A stretch of DNA of 64,000 nucleotides from Pseudomonas entomophila (GTDB taxonomy: Bacteria > Pseudomonadota > Gammaproteobacteria > Pseudomonadales > Pseudomonadaceae), in contig NZ_CP063832.1 of the NCBI RefSeq assembly GCF_023277925.1, forward strand, positions 1,397,001 to 1,461,000, written 5' to 3'. The first letter of the stretch is position 1; each line of letters begins with the position of its first letter. A model generated the notes under the pieces. It saw only the letters and a list, made by a program, of their open reading frames with translations, made no database searches and was not told the DNA's origin. The translations under genes and the position numbers were made by a program. Below are positions 9,051 to 17,831 of the stretch, one piece after another.

Positions 9051-9128
9051 GTCGTTCCTTCGGGGGCATGGGGTAGGGCGGCGCAGCTTAGCATGGGTCT
9101 GCGGCGAAGGTTACGCCTCCCCGAAGCC

Positions 9129-9173
9129 TACGCTGGAGCGGTTGGAGCCGGCCTTGCCGGCGAAAGGGCCGGT
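9129..9173. repeat. REP-like palindrome
   Basis: GCCGGCCTTGCCGGC plus a flanking GGAGC segment form a REP-type hairpin between the regulator promoter side and the small membrane-protein gene. Confidence 0.5.
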
Positions 9174-9198
9174 ACAGACGACAGATAGACTTGATCCG

Positions 9199-9396
9199 TC
9201 AGGCGAGAAACTGCGGATCCGACTGGGCATCGTCCTGGCGGGCCTCTATCTGGGTGTCCTGCCGCACACTGAGGTAGACAGCGGCGCCACACAGGCCCGT
9301 CAGCCCGATACTGGCCAAAACGATCTCGCCCAGTAATACGCCGACGACCAGCGCCAGCAAGCTGAGACGGCTGAGGGTAGTCACGGTCATGGCCAT
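9199..9396 (-). CDS. Small membrane protein, unknown function
   Basis: 65 residues from ATG 9396, which has GGAG 8 nt upstream. One long or two short hydrophobic helices span about residues 10-44 (LSLLALVVGVLLGEIVLASI, then GLTGLCGAAVYL), followed by a polar tail (RQDTQIEARQDDAQSDP). I do not recognise a family. Good ribosome binding site, hydrophobic pattern and typical codon use make it a likely real gene. It stands alone between a REP and a pseudogene. Confidence 0.6.
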   Translation of the reverse strand: MAMTVTTLSRLSLLALVVGVLLGEIVLASIGLTGLCGAAVYLSVRQDTQIEARQDDAQSDPQFLA

Positions 9397-9585
9397 TGCG
9401 CTCCGGCAGGAAAGTGATCACCACCATAACGACCAGGGAAGGATTGCACAGCCAAGGGGAGACGGCTTGGCACTAAGTGCCGATGTTTTGGCCGATCAGT
9501 CTCCAACCGGGCTTGCTGTCTTGCGCATACGAATGTTGTCGGGTTGGGGGACTGCTGCTGCAACGAAGCGGAAAAAGGCCTGAAC

Positions 9586-10236
9586 ATGGCTGGGCAATGC
9601 GTCAGTCATTATGAAACGGCCGGTCTGCTGCACACGGACAGCATCGCACTTCGCAGGCAGTTGGCTGACGTTGAAGGGCGGCAAGGTCTTGCAGGATCTG
9701 CGTTATGCATTCGATCCGGTAGGCAATGTGGTCAGTGTGCGCAACGATGCGCAAGAAGCCCGATGTTGGCATAACCAGAAGGTGGTACCCGAAAGCCGCT
9801 ATCGCTACGACAGCCTGTACCAGCTGGTTAGGGCTGAAGGTCGAGAAATGGCCAACGCAGGTCAGCAAGGCCCGCAACTTCCTCTCGTCAAAGTCCCCAT
9901 CCCCATCGACAACTCCGCCTACACCAACTACACGCGCACTTATCGCTACGATGACGTCGGCAGCCTCACGCAGATCCGCCACAGCCCGGCCACGGGCACC
10001 GGTTACACGACCGACGTGACGATCAGCGACCGCAGCAATCGCGGTGTCCTGAGCTCATTGACTGATAGCCCGCCAAAGTGGATGCCCTGTTCACGGCAGG
10101 GGGCAGCAAACACTACTGCAATCGGGACAGCCCCTGAGTTGGACGTCGCGCCTGGAACTGTTGCGGGTGAATGGCGTGATGCGTGCCGGGGCCGGAGATG
10201 ATCTTGAAAATTACCGTTATGACAGCGGTAGCAATG
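9586..10236 (+). pseudogene. Decayed TccC-type (Tc insecticidal toxin C / RHS-repeat) gene
   Basis: Short blocks typical of TccC/RHS proteins follow one another in changing frames: QCVSHYETAGLLHTDSIAL (9595-9651), then in the next frame GSWLTLKGGK joined directly to VLQDLRYAFDPVGNVVSV, then YDSLYQLVRAEGREMANAGQ, DNSAYTNYTRTYRYDDVGSL and SDRSNRGVLSSLT. Near 10075 the frame shifts to read VDALFTAGGSK, and near 10118 again to QSGQPLSWTSRLELLRVNGV and DDLENYRYDSGSNG. In intact TccC proteins, as I recall them, long segments separate some of these blocks, so at least two internal deletions, two frameshifts and loss of both ends are implied. No intact Tc toxin gene is visible in the window. The 3' remnant runs up to the VOC gene. 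Confidence 0.85.
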
Positions 10237-10648
10237 GACGTTCGCCGAGCCGCTCCCCAAACCTGAGCAGGTACCCATCAGGATCCTGAACCAAAAACTG
10301 TCGCTGCCCCACCTCCACGTCCCCCGCCCGGTACCAGGCGTCCTCGCAGGCCTGGAACAGCGGCCACCCGCTGTGGTGCAAGCGTTCGATGACCGGCGCG
10401 ACTTCAGCGACCTCGATCTGAAAGTTGATCCCTCTGCCTAACGGGGCTTCCAGCCGGCCGGTGATCCATTGCTCGTCAAGGTCGATCTGTTCGAGCATGA
10501 CCTGTGCTCCCTGCAGATCCAGATAGGCAAATCCCTGCTCGGGCCGCTGGTAGGCGACCTGGAACCCCAGCAACGACACCCAGAACGCCAGGCTTCGTTG
10601 CAGATCGGTCACGATCAGTTCGGGAACCAACTTACTCCGTGCAAACAT
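10217..10648 (-). CDS. VOC-family (glyoxalase/bleomycin-resistance-like) protein
   Basis: 143 residues from ATG 10648, which is preceded by AAGGAAGG. Paired beta-alpha-beta-beta-beta modules are visible: VPELIVTDLQRSLAFWVSLL with YLDLQGAQVMLEQID, then INFQIEVAEVAPVIERL with RQFLVQDPDGYLLRF. The pattern fits the vicinal-oxygen-chelate fold, with the late Glu/Asp-type ligand region (QDPDGYLLRF) conserved. Substrate is unknown; a bleomycin-type binding protein or a lyase are both possible. It stands alone, with the toxin remnant at its 3' end. Confidence 0.85.
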   Translation of the reverse strand: MFARSKLVPELIVTDLQRSLAFWVSLLGFQVAYQRPEQGFAYLDLQGAQVMLEQIDLDEQWITGRLEAPLGRGINFQIEVAEVAPVIERLHHSGWPLFQACEDAWYRAGDVEVGQRQFLVQDPDGYLLRFGERLGERPLLPLS

Positions 10649-10787
10649 TCGAGCCTTCCTTGAGTCATGCGTAGGGGGCGATGCGCTCGCATTCACCGAC
10701 CCGCAAGGATACAAGGAGTTCGTCGGGGCGCACAGCGCTGGCCTAATGGGCATGAGGGGCCGGAACCGTGTGTTGATTGCACTGGCC

Positions 10788-10885
10788 CATTCGCCGGCAA
10801 GACCGGCTCCTACAGGTACGGCGCAGGTCCTGCGGCCCCTGTAGGGGCGGATTCATCCGCGATGCGCCGCGCGTGCGGCGCTCGC
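10788..10885. repeat. Two REP elements in tandem/inverted arrangement
   Basis: TTCGCCGGCAAGACCGGCTC-CTACAG at about 10790-10815 is followed by CTGTAGGGGCGGATTCATCC with the palindrome GCGCCGCGCGTGCGGCGC (about 10838-10884). The second is the same variant seen at 16015 and 42149. Located downstream of the VOC promoter and the DUF2878 stop. Confidence 0.7.
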
Positions 10886-10909
10886 CCCCCCAGGCGCTGC
10901 ATCAGATCG

Positions 10910-11392
10910 CTACACGGCCATCCGCAAGACAAGGGGCATGAACAAGGCCCAGAGCGGCGCCAACAGCAGGGCGGTGACCACCGGCCCCAGCGGCAGTTCG
11001 ACACCCGCCAACCGGGCACCCGCCAGGTAAGCCAACGGCCCGCCCACCAGGCCCAGCAGCGCCGCCCGCCAATACGGACCTGCTGCCCAGGCCAGGCTAT
11101 GGCGCAGGCCGCTGGCGAGCACCAGCCAGAGCAATGCCAGCCATATGGGCAAGGGCCATTGCTCGAAACGGAACATGCCCAGCATCCCCAGCGAACTGTC
11201 CAGCAGGCAACCGGCCAGTGCCACGCGCAACAGCGCATGGACTTCCTCACGGCGCTCCGGGCAACGCCAAAGGTGCACGGCAAGGCCCAGCGGCACGATC
11301 AGCAGCAACCACCACCAACGTGCACCGAGCACGCAAGCCCACCAACCCAGCTGCAACCACAGGGCGTTAGCGATCAGCCAGCGGCGGTTCAT
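10910..11392 (-). CDS. DUF2878 integral membrane protein
   Basis: 160 residues, strongly hydrophobic, with about five predicted membrane helices rich in Trp and Leu (WLQLGWWACVLGARWWWLLL; LPIWLALLWLVLASG; GPVVTALLLAPLWALFMPLV). ATG 11392 lies 2 nt after the CFA-synthase stop, so it is the last gene of the six-gene operon. DUF2878 proteins commonly travel with CFA-type methyltransferases, DUF1365 and FAD amine oxidases; no activity is established to my knowledge. Confidence 0.85.
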   Translation of the reverse strand: MNRRWLIANALWLQLGWWACVLGARWWWLLLIVPLGLAVHLWRCPERREEVHALLRVALAGCLLDSSLGMLGMFRFEQWPLPIWLALLWLVLASGLRHSLAWAAGPYWRAALLGLVGGPLAYLAGARLAGVELPLGPVVTALLLAPLWALFMPLVLRMAV

Positions 11393-11394
11393 GC

Positions 11395-12654
11395 TCAACA
11401 GCCCGGCAACGCAGCCCGACGTGCCATTGGCGCCGCCCACAGCAACTGCGCCACACCAATGGCACGCTCTTCGAAGCCACCCTGGCAATAGCACAGGTAG
11501 AACTCCCATAGGCGCTGGAAGGTGTCGTCGTAGCCCAGCTCCGCCAGCGCCGTGCGCGCCTGGCGCAGGTTGTCGCGCCAATGGCGCAGGGTGCGTGCAT
11601 AGTCCAGGCCGAAGTCCTCGAGGTGCACCAGGTTCAGCGCAGTCTGGCGGCTGGCGGTGGCGAGCAGCACGCTCAGCGAAGGCAGCGCGCCGCCGGGGAA
11701 GATGTAGCGCTGGATGAAGTCCACCGAGCGCCGTGCCTGGGCATAGCGCTGGTCGCGGATGGTGATGGCTTGCAGCAGCATCAGGCCGTCCTTCTTGAGC
11801 AGCGCGGCGCACTGGCGGAAGTAGGTGGGCAGGAAACGGTGGCCGACCGCCTCGATCATCTCGATCGACACCAGTTTGTCGAAATGCCCCCGCAGTGCGC
11901 GGTAGTCCTCGCACAGCACCGTGATCCGGTTCTCCAGGCCGAGCCGGTGCACCCGTTCGAGGGTGTACGCGTATTGCGCCGTTGAGAGCGTGGTGGTGGT
12001 GACACGGCATCCGTGGTGGGTGGCGGCGTGAATGGCCAGGCTGCCCCAGCCGCTGCCAATCTCCAGCAAGTGCTCGTGGGGCTTGAGTTCAAGCTTGCGG
12101 CAGATGCGTTCGAGCTTGTTCAACTGGGCCTGTTCCAGGGTTTGCCCGAGGCTGTCGAACTGCGCCGCCGAGTACATCATGGTCGGGTCGAGCAACCGCT
12201 CGAACAGTGCATTGCCCAGGTCATAGTGCGCCATGATGTTGCGCCGGGCGCCGCGCCGGCTGTTACGGTTGAGCTGGTGCAGCAGGCGCAGGAGCGGGCG
12301 CCCCAGGCGCGCCAGCCCGCCTTCCATGGCGTCGAGCACGTCCAGGTTGGCGACGAACAGGCGGGTGACGGCCGCCAGGTCGGGGCTGCGCCAGTAGCCG
12401 TGGATGTACGCCTCCCCTGAACCGATCGAGCCATTGCTGGCCACCAGACCCCAGGCCGTGTCATCGAGGATTTCCACTTCGGCCTGCAAGGGGCTGGTGG
12501 GGTCACCGAACGCCCATTGTCGCCCGCCGTCGACCAGCCGCAGGTGGCCATGACGCAGGTGACGCAACTGGGCCAGTACGGCAACCCTGGCCAGCCCACC
12601 CAACCATGGGCTCAGCCCCAACGACTTGCTAACGATCAGGGTCGGTTCGGGCAT
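11395..12654 (-). CDS. Cyclopropane-fatty-acyl-phospholipid-synthase-type SAM methyltransferase
   Basis: 419 residues. The N-terminal third is the CFA lipid-binding region (SIGSGEAYIHGYW). The SAM site LLEIGSGWGSLA lies near residue 195, followed by the CFA-typical SIEMIEAVGH and FIQRYIFPGGALPS segments. The family adds a methylene or methyl group from SAM to membrane phospholipid acyl chains. The gene overlaps the DUF1365 gene by 26 bp. This operon paralogue is usually distinct from the housekeeping cfaA and may make a different modified acyl chain, for example a furan-type one (inference from the companion genes). Start ATG 12654. Confidence 0.93.
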   Translation of the reverse strand: MPEPTLIVSKSLGLSPWLGGLARVAVLAQLRHLRHGHLRLVDGGRQWAFGDPTSPLQAEVEILDDTAWGLVASNGSIGSGEAYIHGYWRSPDLAAVTRLFVANLDVLDAMEGGLARLGRPLLRLLHQLNRNSRRGARRNIMAHYDLGNALFERLLDPTMMYSAAQFDSLGQTLEQAQLNKLERICRKLELKPHEHLLEIGSGWGSLAIHAATHHGCRVTTTTLSTAQYAYTLERVHRLGLENRITVLCEDYRALRGHFDKLVSIEMIEAVGHRFLPTYFRQCAALLKKDGLMLLQAITIRDQRYAQARRSVDFIQRYIFPGGALPSLSVLLATASRQTALNLVHLEDFGLDYARTLRHWRDNLRQARTALAELGYDDTFQRLWEFYLCYCQGGFEERAIGVAQLLWAAPMARRAALPGC

Positions 12655-13438
12655 GATCAGGGTCCTCGCAAGGGTGGCCGGGCGCCAGGTCGCCCTGGCT
12701 GGCGGTGTGGTTGTGGACGGGGGTGCGCTTGAGCAGCAGGCGCAGGGCTTGCCAGTAGATGGCCGAGAGGGTGCGCAGGCTCATCCAGGGAAAGGCCAGG
12801 ATATGACGGTGCAGTGCTCCGCGATCCAGCGGCTGGCGGCGCAACGCCAGATCGGCCGCGAACACCTGCTGCCCGGCACGCCAGTTCTCCATGTGGATGC
12901 GAATGCGCCGGGCATCGAGAAAGAAACGCAGGCGGTACTCCATGTCCATCGGCATGAACGGCGACACATGCAGGGCCTTGGCCATGGCGAACGGACGTGC
13001 AAGGTCGCCGTCCACCGGCAGCACATAGTGGAAGCGCTCACGCCAGGGTGTATTGCGTACCTCCAGCAGGATCGCCACCAGCTGTTCATCGCGGTCATGG
13101 CAGAAGTAGAAACTCACCGGGTTGAACGACAGCCCCCAGCAGCGCGGCTGGGTCAGCAGGTGCACGGCGCCTTCGAGTTGCCGCCCGGTGGCCTGGGCCA
13201 CCAGTGCGCGCACGGCCTGGGCCAGCGGTTGACCTTGGCGGGTCAGTGCCGGCAGATAGTCGCTTTCGCGCCAGCTCAACGGCGCCCACCACGCGCGCCC
13301 CAGCCAGTGGGAAAGGCCAAGCAGTCGGGGTTGTTCATCCAGGTCCACATAGAACATGCCGATCCGATAGCGGAACGCATGGGGGCGCGGGGTCATGCGG
13401 CAGTGGCTGACCCAACCCTGGCAGAGGCTGTTGTTCAC
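12629..13438 (-). CDS. DUF1365 protein
   Basis: 269 residues from a GTG start at 13438 that overlaps the upstream stop as GTGA. Conserved DUF1365 blocks are visible: HAFRYRIGMFYVDLDE near the N-terminus, SFNPVSFYFCHD mid-protein, and HVSPFMPMDMEYRLRF. It always appears beside FAD amine oxidases and CFA-like methyltransferases, which suggests a shared lipid-modification pathway, but its reaction is not established to my knowledge. Alternative start: ATG 42 nt downstream (MTPRPHAF), which would lose only the first 14 residues. Confidence 0.88.
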   Translation of the reverse strand: MNNSLCQGWVSHCRMTPRPHAFRYRIGMFYVDLDEQPRLLGLSHWLGRAWWAPLSWRESDYLPALTRQGQPLAQAVRALVAQATGRQLEGAVHLLTQPRCWGLSFNPVSFYFCHDRDEQLVAILLEVRNTPWRERFHYVLPVDGDLARPFAMAKALHVSPFMPMDMEYRLRFFLDARRIRIHMENWRAGQQVFAADLALRRQPLDRGALHRHILAFPWMSLRTLSAIYWQALRLLLKRTPVHNHTASQGDLAPGHPCEDPDHARTDPDR

Positions 13439-14682
13439 AGCCGCTCACCAAAGTGCTCGGCCACCTTCAGCGCGCTGAGCACGCCGTCCTCGTGGAAGCC
13501 ATTGCCCCAGTAGGCACCGCAGAAATAACTGTGCCGGCGCCCCTGCAATTCGCCTTGGCGGGTTTGGGCAGCGAGGGCTGTGAGGCTGTATTGCGGGTGG
13601 GCATAGTCGAAGCGGGCGAGTATCTGTAGCGGATCAATCAGCGCGGTCTGATTGAGGCTCACGCAGAAGGTCACCGGTGCCTCGATACCTTGCAGGATGT
13701 TCATGTCGTAGGTCAGCGCGGCAGGCGCCTGCTCCGGGCCGCCAAGGCGGTAGTTCCAGCTTGCCCACGCCCGGCGGCGGCATGGCAGCAGGCGGGTGTC
13801 GGTGTGCAGCACCACGGCGTTGCTGGCGTAGGTGATGGCGCCCAGCACGGCGCGTTCTTCCGGGCTGGGTGACTCCAGCAGCGCCAGGGCCTGGTCGCTG
13901 TGACAGGCGAACACCACCGTGTCGAAACGCTCCGTGCCAGCGCTGCTCAGTAGGGTGATGCCGCCTTCGTCGCGGCTGACCCGGCGCACGGGGCAGTTGA
14001 GCCTGACGCGGTCGGGAAACGAGCGGCACAATGCCTCGACGTAACGCTGCGAGCCACCCTCGATCACACGCCATTGCGGGCGTTGGGTGAGGGAAAGCAG
14101 GCCATGGTTGCGGCAGAAGCGCACGAAGAACTGCAGAGGGAAAGCCAGCATGTCGGCGTGCGACATCGACCAGATCGCCGACCCCATGGGCAGGATGTAG
14201 TGCCTGATGAACCGTTGCCCGTAGCCTTGTGCCTGCAGGTAGCCGCCAAGGGTGGTGTCCTCGTCGATATGCTGCTTGTCGAGGTCGGCGAGGGCCTGGC
14301 GGTTGAAGCGCAGGATGTCCCGCAGCATCCCCCAGAACCCGATGGACAATGCGTTGCGACGCTGGGCGAACAGGGAGGCGAGGTTATGGCCGTTGTATTC
14401 GAAGCCACTGAGCGGGTCATGCACGGAAAAACTCATGTGGGTGGGCCTCGATGCGACGTTCAACTGGTCGAGCAGCCGGATGAAATGTGGATAGGTCCAG
14501 TCGTTGAAGACGATGAAGCCGGTGTCCACCGCGTAGCGCCGACCCCCCCACGCCACATCGACGGTGTGGGTATGCCCGCCGATCCAGGCGGCGGCCTCGA
14601 ACACGGTCACCTCGTGCCGGCGTGACAGCAGGTAGGCGCAGGTCAGGCCGGCGATGCCGCTACCGATGATGGCGATGCGCAT
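13435..14682 (-). CDS. FAD/NAD(P)-binding amine-oxidase-family protein
   Basis: 415 residues. The N-terminal dinucleotide fold IGSGIAGLTCAYLLSRR (residues 6-22) is followed by EAAAWIGGHTHTV, and the C-terminal FAD segment reads YFCGAYWGNGFHEDGVLSAL. This subgroup of amine-oxidase-like flavoproteins is desaturase/saturase-like rather than amine-specific. Stop overlaps the DUF1365 GTG; start ATG 14682 lies 3 nt after the SDR stop. Within the operon it is the likely redox enzyme acting on the lipid or its precursor (inference). Confidence 0.9.
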   Translation of the reverse strand: MRIAIIGSGIAGLTCAYLLSRRHEVTVFEAAAWIGGHTHTVDVAWGGRRYAVDTGFIVFNDWTYPHFIRLLDQLNVASRPTHMSFSVHDPLSGFEYNGHNLASLFAQRRNALSIGFWGMLRDILRFNRQALADLDKQHIDEDTTLGGYLQAQGYGQRFIRHYILPMGSAIWSMSHADMLAFPLQFFVRFCRNHGLLSLTQRPQWRVIEGGSQRYVEALCRSFPDRVRLNCPVRRVSRDEGGITLLSSAGTERFDTVVFACHSDQALALLESPSPEERAVLGAITYASNAVVLHTDTRLLPCRRRAWASWNYRLGGPEQAPAALTYDMNILQGIEAPVTFCVSLNQTALIDPLQILARFDYAHPQYSLTALAAQTRQGELQGRRHSYFCGAYWGNGFHEDGVLSALKVAEHFGERL

Positions 14683-14685
14683 GAT

Positions 14686-15438
14686 CTAGCCCTTCGGGTT
14701 GCGTGCCAGGTGCCGACCCAGCTTCAGTCGCCAGCGCCCTGGCAGCGCCCCCAGCAGGCGCAGCAGCAGGGTGAAGGCGATGGGGAAATTGATCTCCAGG
14801 GGCCGCCGTGGCAGGCGCGCGGCGATATGCCGAGCGGCGTGCTCGGCGCTCCAGAGCTGGGGCATGGGAAAGTCGTTGCGCCGGGTCAGCGGGGTGTCGA
14901 CGAAGCCGGGATTCACCAGGGTGGCATCGATACCTTCGTTGGCCAGGTCGATGCGCAGTGACTCCAGCAGGTAGCGCACTGCCGCCTTGGAGGCGCCATA
15001 GGCACCGGCACGTGGCAGGGCCAGCCAGGTGACCGAACTGGCCGTCACCACCAGGTGCGGCCGCTCACCAAGCCGCAGCAAGGGCAGGGCGGCGGCGAGG
15101 CAGTAGCTGACCGCGAACAGGTTGGTGCGCACCACTCGCTCCAGCAGCGCGGGATCGAACTGCCCGGGCTCCAGATACTCGCAGGTACCGGCATTGAGGA
15201 TCACCAGGTCGAGCGCGCCCCAGCGCCAGGCGATCTGCTCGGCGATCTTCGCCACTTGCTCAGGCGCGTCGAGGTCACCGATGGCCAGCAGCACCTGCTC
15301 TGGGTACTGCGCCGCCAGGGACGCGAGGCCATCGGGCCGCCGAGCGCCAAGGGCCACCTGGTGGCCTTGCTCGAGCAAGAGCCTGGCCAGTGCCGCGCCG
15401 ATGCCGCTACTGGCGCCGGTCAGCCAGCAGCGGCTCAT
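14686..15438 (-). CDS. Short-chain dehydrogenase/reductase
   Basis: 250 residues starting at ATG 15438, which overlaps the SnoaL-like stop. TGASSGIG lies at residues 7-14, an NAG motif near residue 83, and the catalytic S and YGASK near residues 136-152. A classical SDR. The open frame extends left to 15624, but that only shadows the SnoaL-like gene. Context suggests action in the same lipid pathway as the CFA-type enzyme. Residues after 200 lack family-specific markers, so no substrate is offered. Confidence 0.92.
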   Translation of the reverse strand: MSRCWLTGASSGIGAALARLLLEQGHQVALGARRPDGLASLAAQYPEQVLLAIGDLDAPEQVAKIAEQIAWRWGALDLVILNAGTCEYLEPGQFDPALLERVVRTNLFAVSYCLAAALPLLRLGERPHLVVTASSVTWLALPRAGAYGASKAAVRYLLESLRIDLANEGIDATLVNPGFVDTPLTRRNDFPMPQLWSAEHAARHIAARLPRRPLEINFPIAFTLLLRLLGALPGRWRLKLGRHLARNPKG

Positions 15439-15857
15439 GCCAGCCGCCCCTTGAGCCAGCGAATCGCGCCGCCCATCACCGGGACATGCTCGTAGAGCAA
15501 GGCGCCGACGTCGAAGTAGTCCTGATGGAAGTGAACCCGGTCCTGCCATTGCAGGTGGCTGCAGCCCAACAGGTGGATCGGCCGGCCGCAGGCCAAGCGC
15601 GGGTGGCGGAACTGCAGGGACCATTGCAGGTAGCCTTGGCCGGGTTGCACTTCATCGATGCGGGAAAAGCGGTAGTGGATATCGTGGGTGTTGGCGTAGA
15701 GCTGGGCGAAGTAGGTGCGCAAGGCGGGCAGGCCGTGGACCTGGTGCAGCGGGTCCCTGAAGGTCACCTCTTCGCTGTACAGGGTGTCCAGAGCGTCGAG
15801 GCGTTGACCGTCCAGGCGGGTAAAAGCTTCGGTGAAGCGCTGCAGATACGCAGACAT
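15435..15857 (-). CDS. SnoaL/NTF2-like protein
   Basis: 140 residues from ATG 15857, with GGAG 8 nt upstream. A cone-shaped NTF2-like fold is suggested by FTRLDGQRLDALDTLYSEEVTFRDP, QVHGLPALRTYFAQLYANT and the late strand DRVHFHQDYFDVG. First gene of the six-gene operon and directly downstream of two TGTACA-type sites. It may be a small isomerase/hydratase or just a binding protein. Starting further upstream (15938) would translate through the operators, so the shorter start is preferred. Confidence 0.85.
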   Translation of the reverse strand: MSAYLQRFTEAFTRLDGQRLDALDTLYSEEVTFRDPLHQVHGLPALRTYFAQLYANTHDIHYRFSRIDEVQPGQGYLQWSLQFRHPRLACGRPIHLLGCSHLQWQDRVHFHQDYFDVGALLYEHVPVMGGAIRWLKGRLA

Positions 15858-15876
15858 AGGCAGCTCCAGGTAAACC

Positions 15877-15950
15877 TGTACAGCGAGGTGTACTTGTACA
15901 GGTATAGGAAAGCCTAGGCCAATATCTGTACAGGTCAATAGTCTTGTACA
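15877..15950. promoter_or_regulatory. Two LitR/CarH-like operators (TGTACA-N12-TGTACA)
   Basis: Site 1: TGTACA at 15877-15882 and 15895-15900. Site 2: TGTACA at 15927-15932 and 15945-15950. Both spacers are exactly 12 nt. The pair lies 20-93 bp upstream of the SnoaL-like start. I recall T(G/A)TACA-N12-TGTA(C/T)A as the box of Pseudomonas LitR-type light-responsive MerR regulators, but could not check it. The same box occurs at 54998. Confidence 0.7.
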
Positions 15951-16014
15951 GGTATTTTCTGGGCCCGCTCGTTGTCTTCTGTGTCACGGACATGACTGGC
16001 CCGAAACAAACGTA

Positions 16015-16064
16015 TGAGCGGATTCATCCGCGATGCGCCGCGCGGGCGGCGCTCGATCCCGAGG
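16015..16064. repeat. REP element, GGATTCATCC variant
   Basis: GCGGATTCATCCGCGATGCG followed by GCCGCGCGGGCGGC, the same variant as at 10843 and 42153. Sits between the SnoaL operon promoter and the DUF4274 stop. Confidence 0.75.
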
Positions 16065-16099
16065 GCCTGCAACTCGCCCGTCGAACCCAGCGCTAACCC

Positions 16100-16693
16100 T
16101 CAGCCCTTGGCGTGGCGGGCCTCCCACTCGTCCAGGTAAGGCTGGTAGGCATCCTGACGGGTTTCAACGACCTGACCAGGGTAGGTGGCGAACAGCACGC
16201 CCGGCAGTTGCAGGCCGCGTTTGCGCAGTGTCGCCAAGTCAGGCACGAATTGATCGGCGAATGGATCGAAGGCGATGCTGTAGGTGCTGAAGTCGCCTTC
16301 GGCGAAGCGCCGTACCAGGTGGGTATAGAAGATCGCGTCGTCCTTGTGCGCATCGTCCGCGCCGGAGCACCACCAACCCTGGCCGTACCAGTACAGCAGC
16401 AAGGCGGTCCCGGCGTCGCACAACGGGTGGTCGAGGATCGCCCTTGGGGCAACCAGGCCGTCGTCCCAGTTCAGGTGCGATGCCACGTAATGCAGTTCTT
16501 CCTTGCTTTGCAGGTCGGCCACGCAAACCAGGTCCTCCGGCGCCTTGTAGAACTGCGCGCTCCAGTAGCTGAGCGTCTCGCGCATGTCGGGGTCTTCAAG
16601 CTGGGCAAGCAAGGTGGCGCGGTCAGGGATGCCGTTGAGTTCGGCGCATTCGATGGCGCGCAGGAACTGGTCCTGGGTGAGGCGCAGGGGCAT
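16100..16693 (-). CDS. DUF4274 protein
   Basis: 197 residues from ATG 16693. The DUF4274 block is clear: ELHYVASHLNWDDG, then HPLCDAGTALLLYWYGQGWW. No signal peptide or membrane segment. Members are scattered, often single genes of unknown role; I cannot assign a function. Single gene downstream of (and co-oriented with) the NmrA-like SDR, separated from it by a strong palindrome. A longer frame to 16825 runs through that palindrome and is rejected. Confidence 0.8.
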   Translation of the reverse strand: MPLRLTQDQFLRAIECAELNGIPDRATLLAQLEDPDMRETLSYWSAQFYKAPEDLVCVADLQSKEELHYVASHLNWDDGLVAPRAILDHPLCDAGTALLLYWYGQGWWCSGADDAHKDDAIFYTHLVRRFAEGDFSTYSIAFDPFADQFVPDLATLRKRGLQLPGVLFATYPGQVVETRQDAYQPYLDEWEARHAKG

Positions 16694-16788
16694 GAAGTGT
16701 TCGTCCTTGAGCGGTAGTGGGGAGCGCTTGATAACCCTGATACGTGGAGAAATCAAGGTTGTCTGAAGGGGGAGGCGATCGTGAGATC

Positions 16789-16810
16789 GAGCGCCGCGCG
16801 GGCGGCGCTC
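16789..16810. terminator. Perfect 9-bp hairpin, REP-derived
   Basis: GAGCGCCGC, a GCGG loop and GCGGCGCTC. It is the distal half of the REP variant found nearby and lies 19 bp past the stop of the minus-strand SDR, so it could end that transcript. Confidence 0.5.
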
Positions 16811-16828
16811 GGTCCGAACCCTCAAAGA

Positions 16829-17758
16829 TCAAGATATTTTTCCGCCCAGAACCTGCTCCAGCCCACGCCGATAGCGGGTCACTTCAAACGCCGGGAAACG
16901 CTCGCTGAACTTCGATGAATCGAACAGGTTGTCATGCGCATAGCGCGGCAGCAGCTCCCGCAGCTCGCGGACCTGCCGGGAGACCAGGCCGGCAGCGGTC
17001 AAGGTCCACTTGCCCAGCACCTTGTACGAAAGATCCCTGCCGCAGATCTCGCCGGCCAGCGCCACAATCTGACGATAGGTCAGGCGATTGTCATCGCAAG
17101 GCAGGTGCCAGGTGCTGCCGTAGGCATCTTCTGCATTGCCCAGCGCCGCCAGCGCACGACTGGCGTCGGGCGTCCAGATGAGCGTGCGCCGGGTGTCGTC
17201 GCGCACCGGTACGCGTGGCACCTTGCCGGCCTTGATGTTGTCCAGCACCAGGGTGTTGGTGATGCTCTGGGTCTTGCCGGGCCCATAGAACTCCGGCGCC
17301 CGGCCGATGAGTACCGGGATATCGCCACGGGCCATCTCATCAAGCACCAGGGTCGCCATCGCCGCACGCACCTGGCCCTTGCGCCCGACTGGCGCGAATG
17401 CCGTACCCTCGGTGAGTGGGCGGGCATCCTGCGGATACATGTAGGTGTTGTCGAAGTAGACGAACCGGGCGTTGGCCGCGCGGGCGGCGTCGAGGGCATT
17501 ACGCAACATGACTGGAAACTGCGTTTCCCAGAGCGCGGTGTCCGGTGGCAAGCCTGCGGTGAAATAGACGGTGCTGCTGCCCTTGACGGCATTGACGGTC
17601 TGTTGGGCATCCAGCAAGTCGGCGGCCAGCAGGGTGTCGGTGGCGTTGACCTTGTGTGGGTTGCGGCTGACCAGGCGCAGGTCCTGGGTGTAGTGGGCGC
17701 CTAACTCGCGTGCCAGTTCCATGGCAATCTGGCCGGTCGCGCCCAAGATGGTTTGCAT
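16829..17758 (-). CDS. NmrA-like/atypical SDR, NAD(P)-dependent epimerase family
   Basis: 309 residues. The N-terminal ILGATGQIA (4-12) binds NAD(P). A segment YFDNTYMYPQD around residues 100-110 and GRAPEFYGPG near 152 match NAD-dependent epimerase/dehydratase proteins of the quinone-oxidoreductase/NmrA type. ATG 17758 is preceded by AAGGA. The promoter (17832-17862) has MerR-type geometry, so an electrophile-, redox- or metal-responsive regulator probably controls it; no MerR gene is in the window. Substrate unknown. Confidence 0.85.
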   Translation of the reverse strand: MQTILGATGQIAMELARELGAHYTQDLRLVSRNPHKVNATDTLLAADLLDAQQTVNAVKGSSTVYFTAGLPPDTALWETQFPVMLRNALDAARAANARFVYFDNTYMYPQDARPLTEGTAFAPVGRKGQVRAAMATLVLDEMARGDIPVLIGRAPEFYGPGKTQSITNTLVLDNIKAGKVPRVPVRDDTRRTLIWTPDASRALAALGNAEDAYGSTWHLPCDDNRLTYRQIVALAGEICGRDLSYKVLGKWTLTAAGLVSRQVRELRELLPRYAHDNLFDSSKFSERFPAFEVTRYRRGLEQVLGGKIS

Positions 17759-17831
17759 GCTGTGTCCTTCGATCTGTCGGGAAGGTGGGAAGAGCGTAGT
17801 CGCCGGTGGTAGTCAGCGGTGCTCGGATAAA

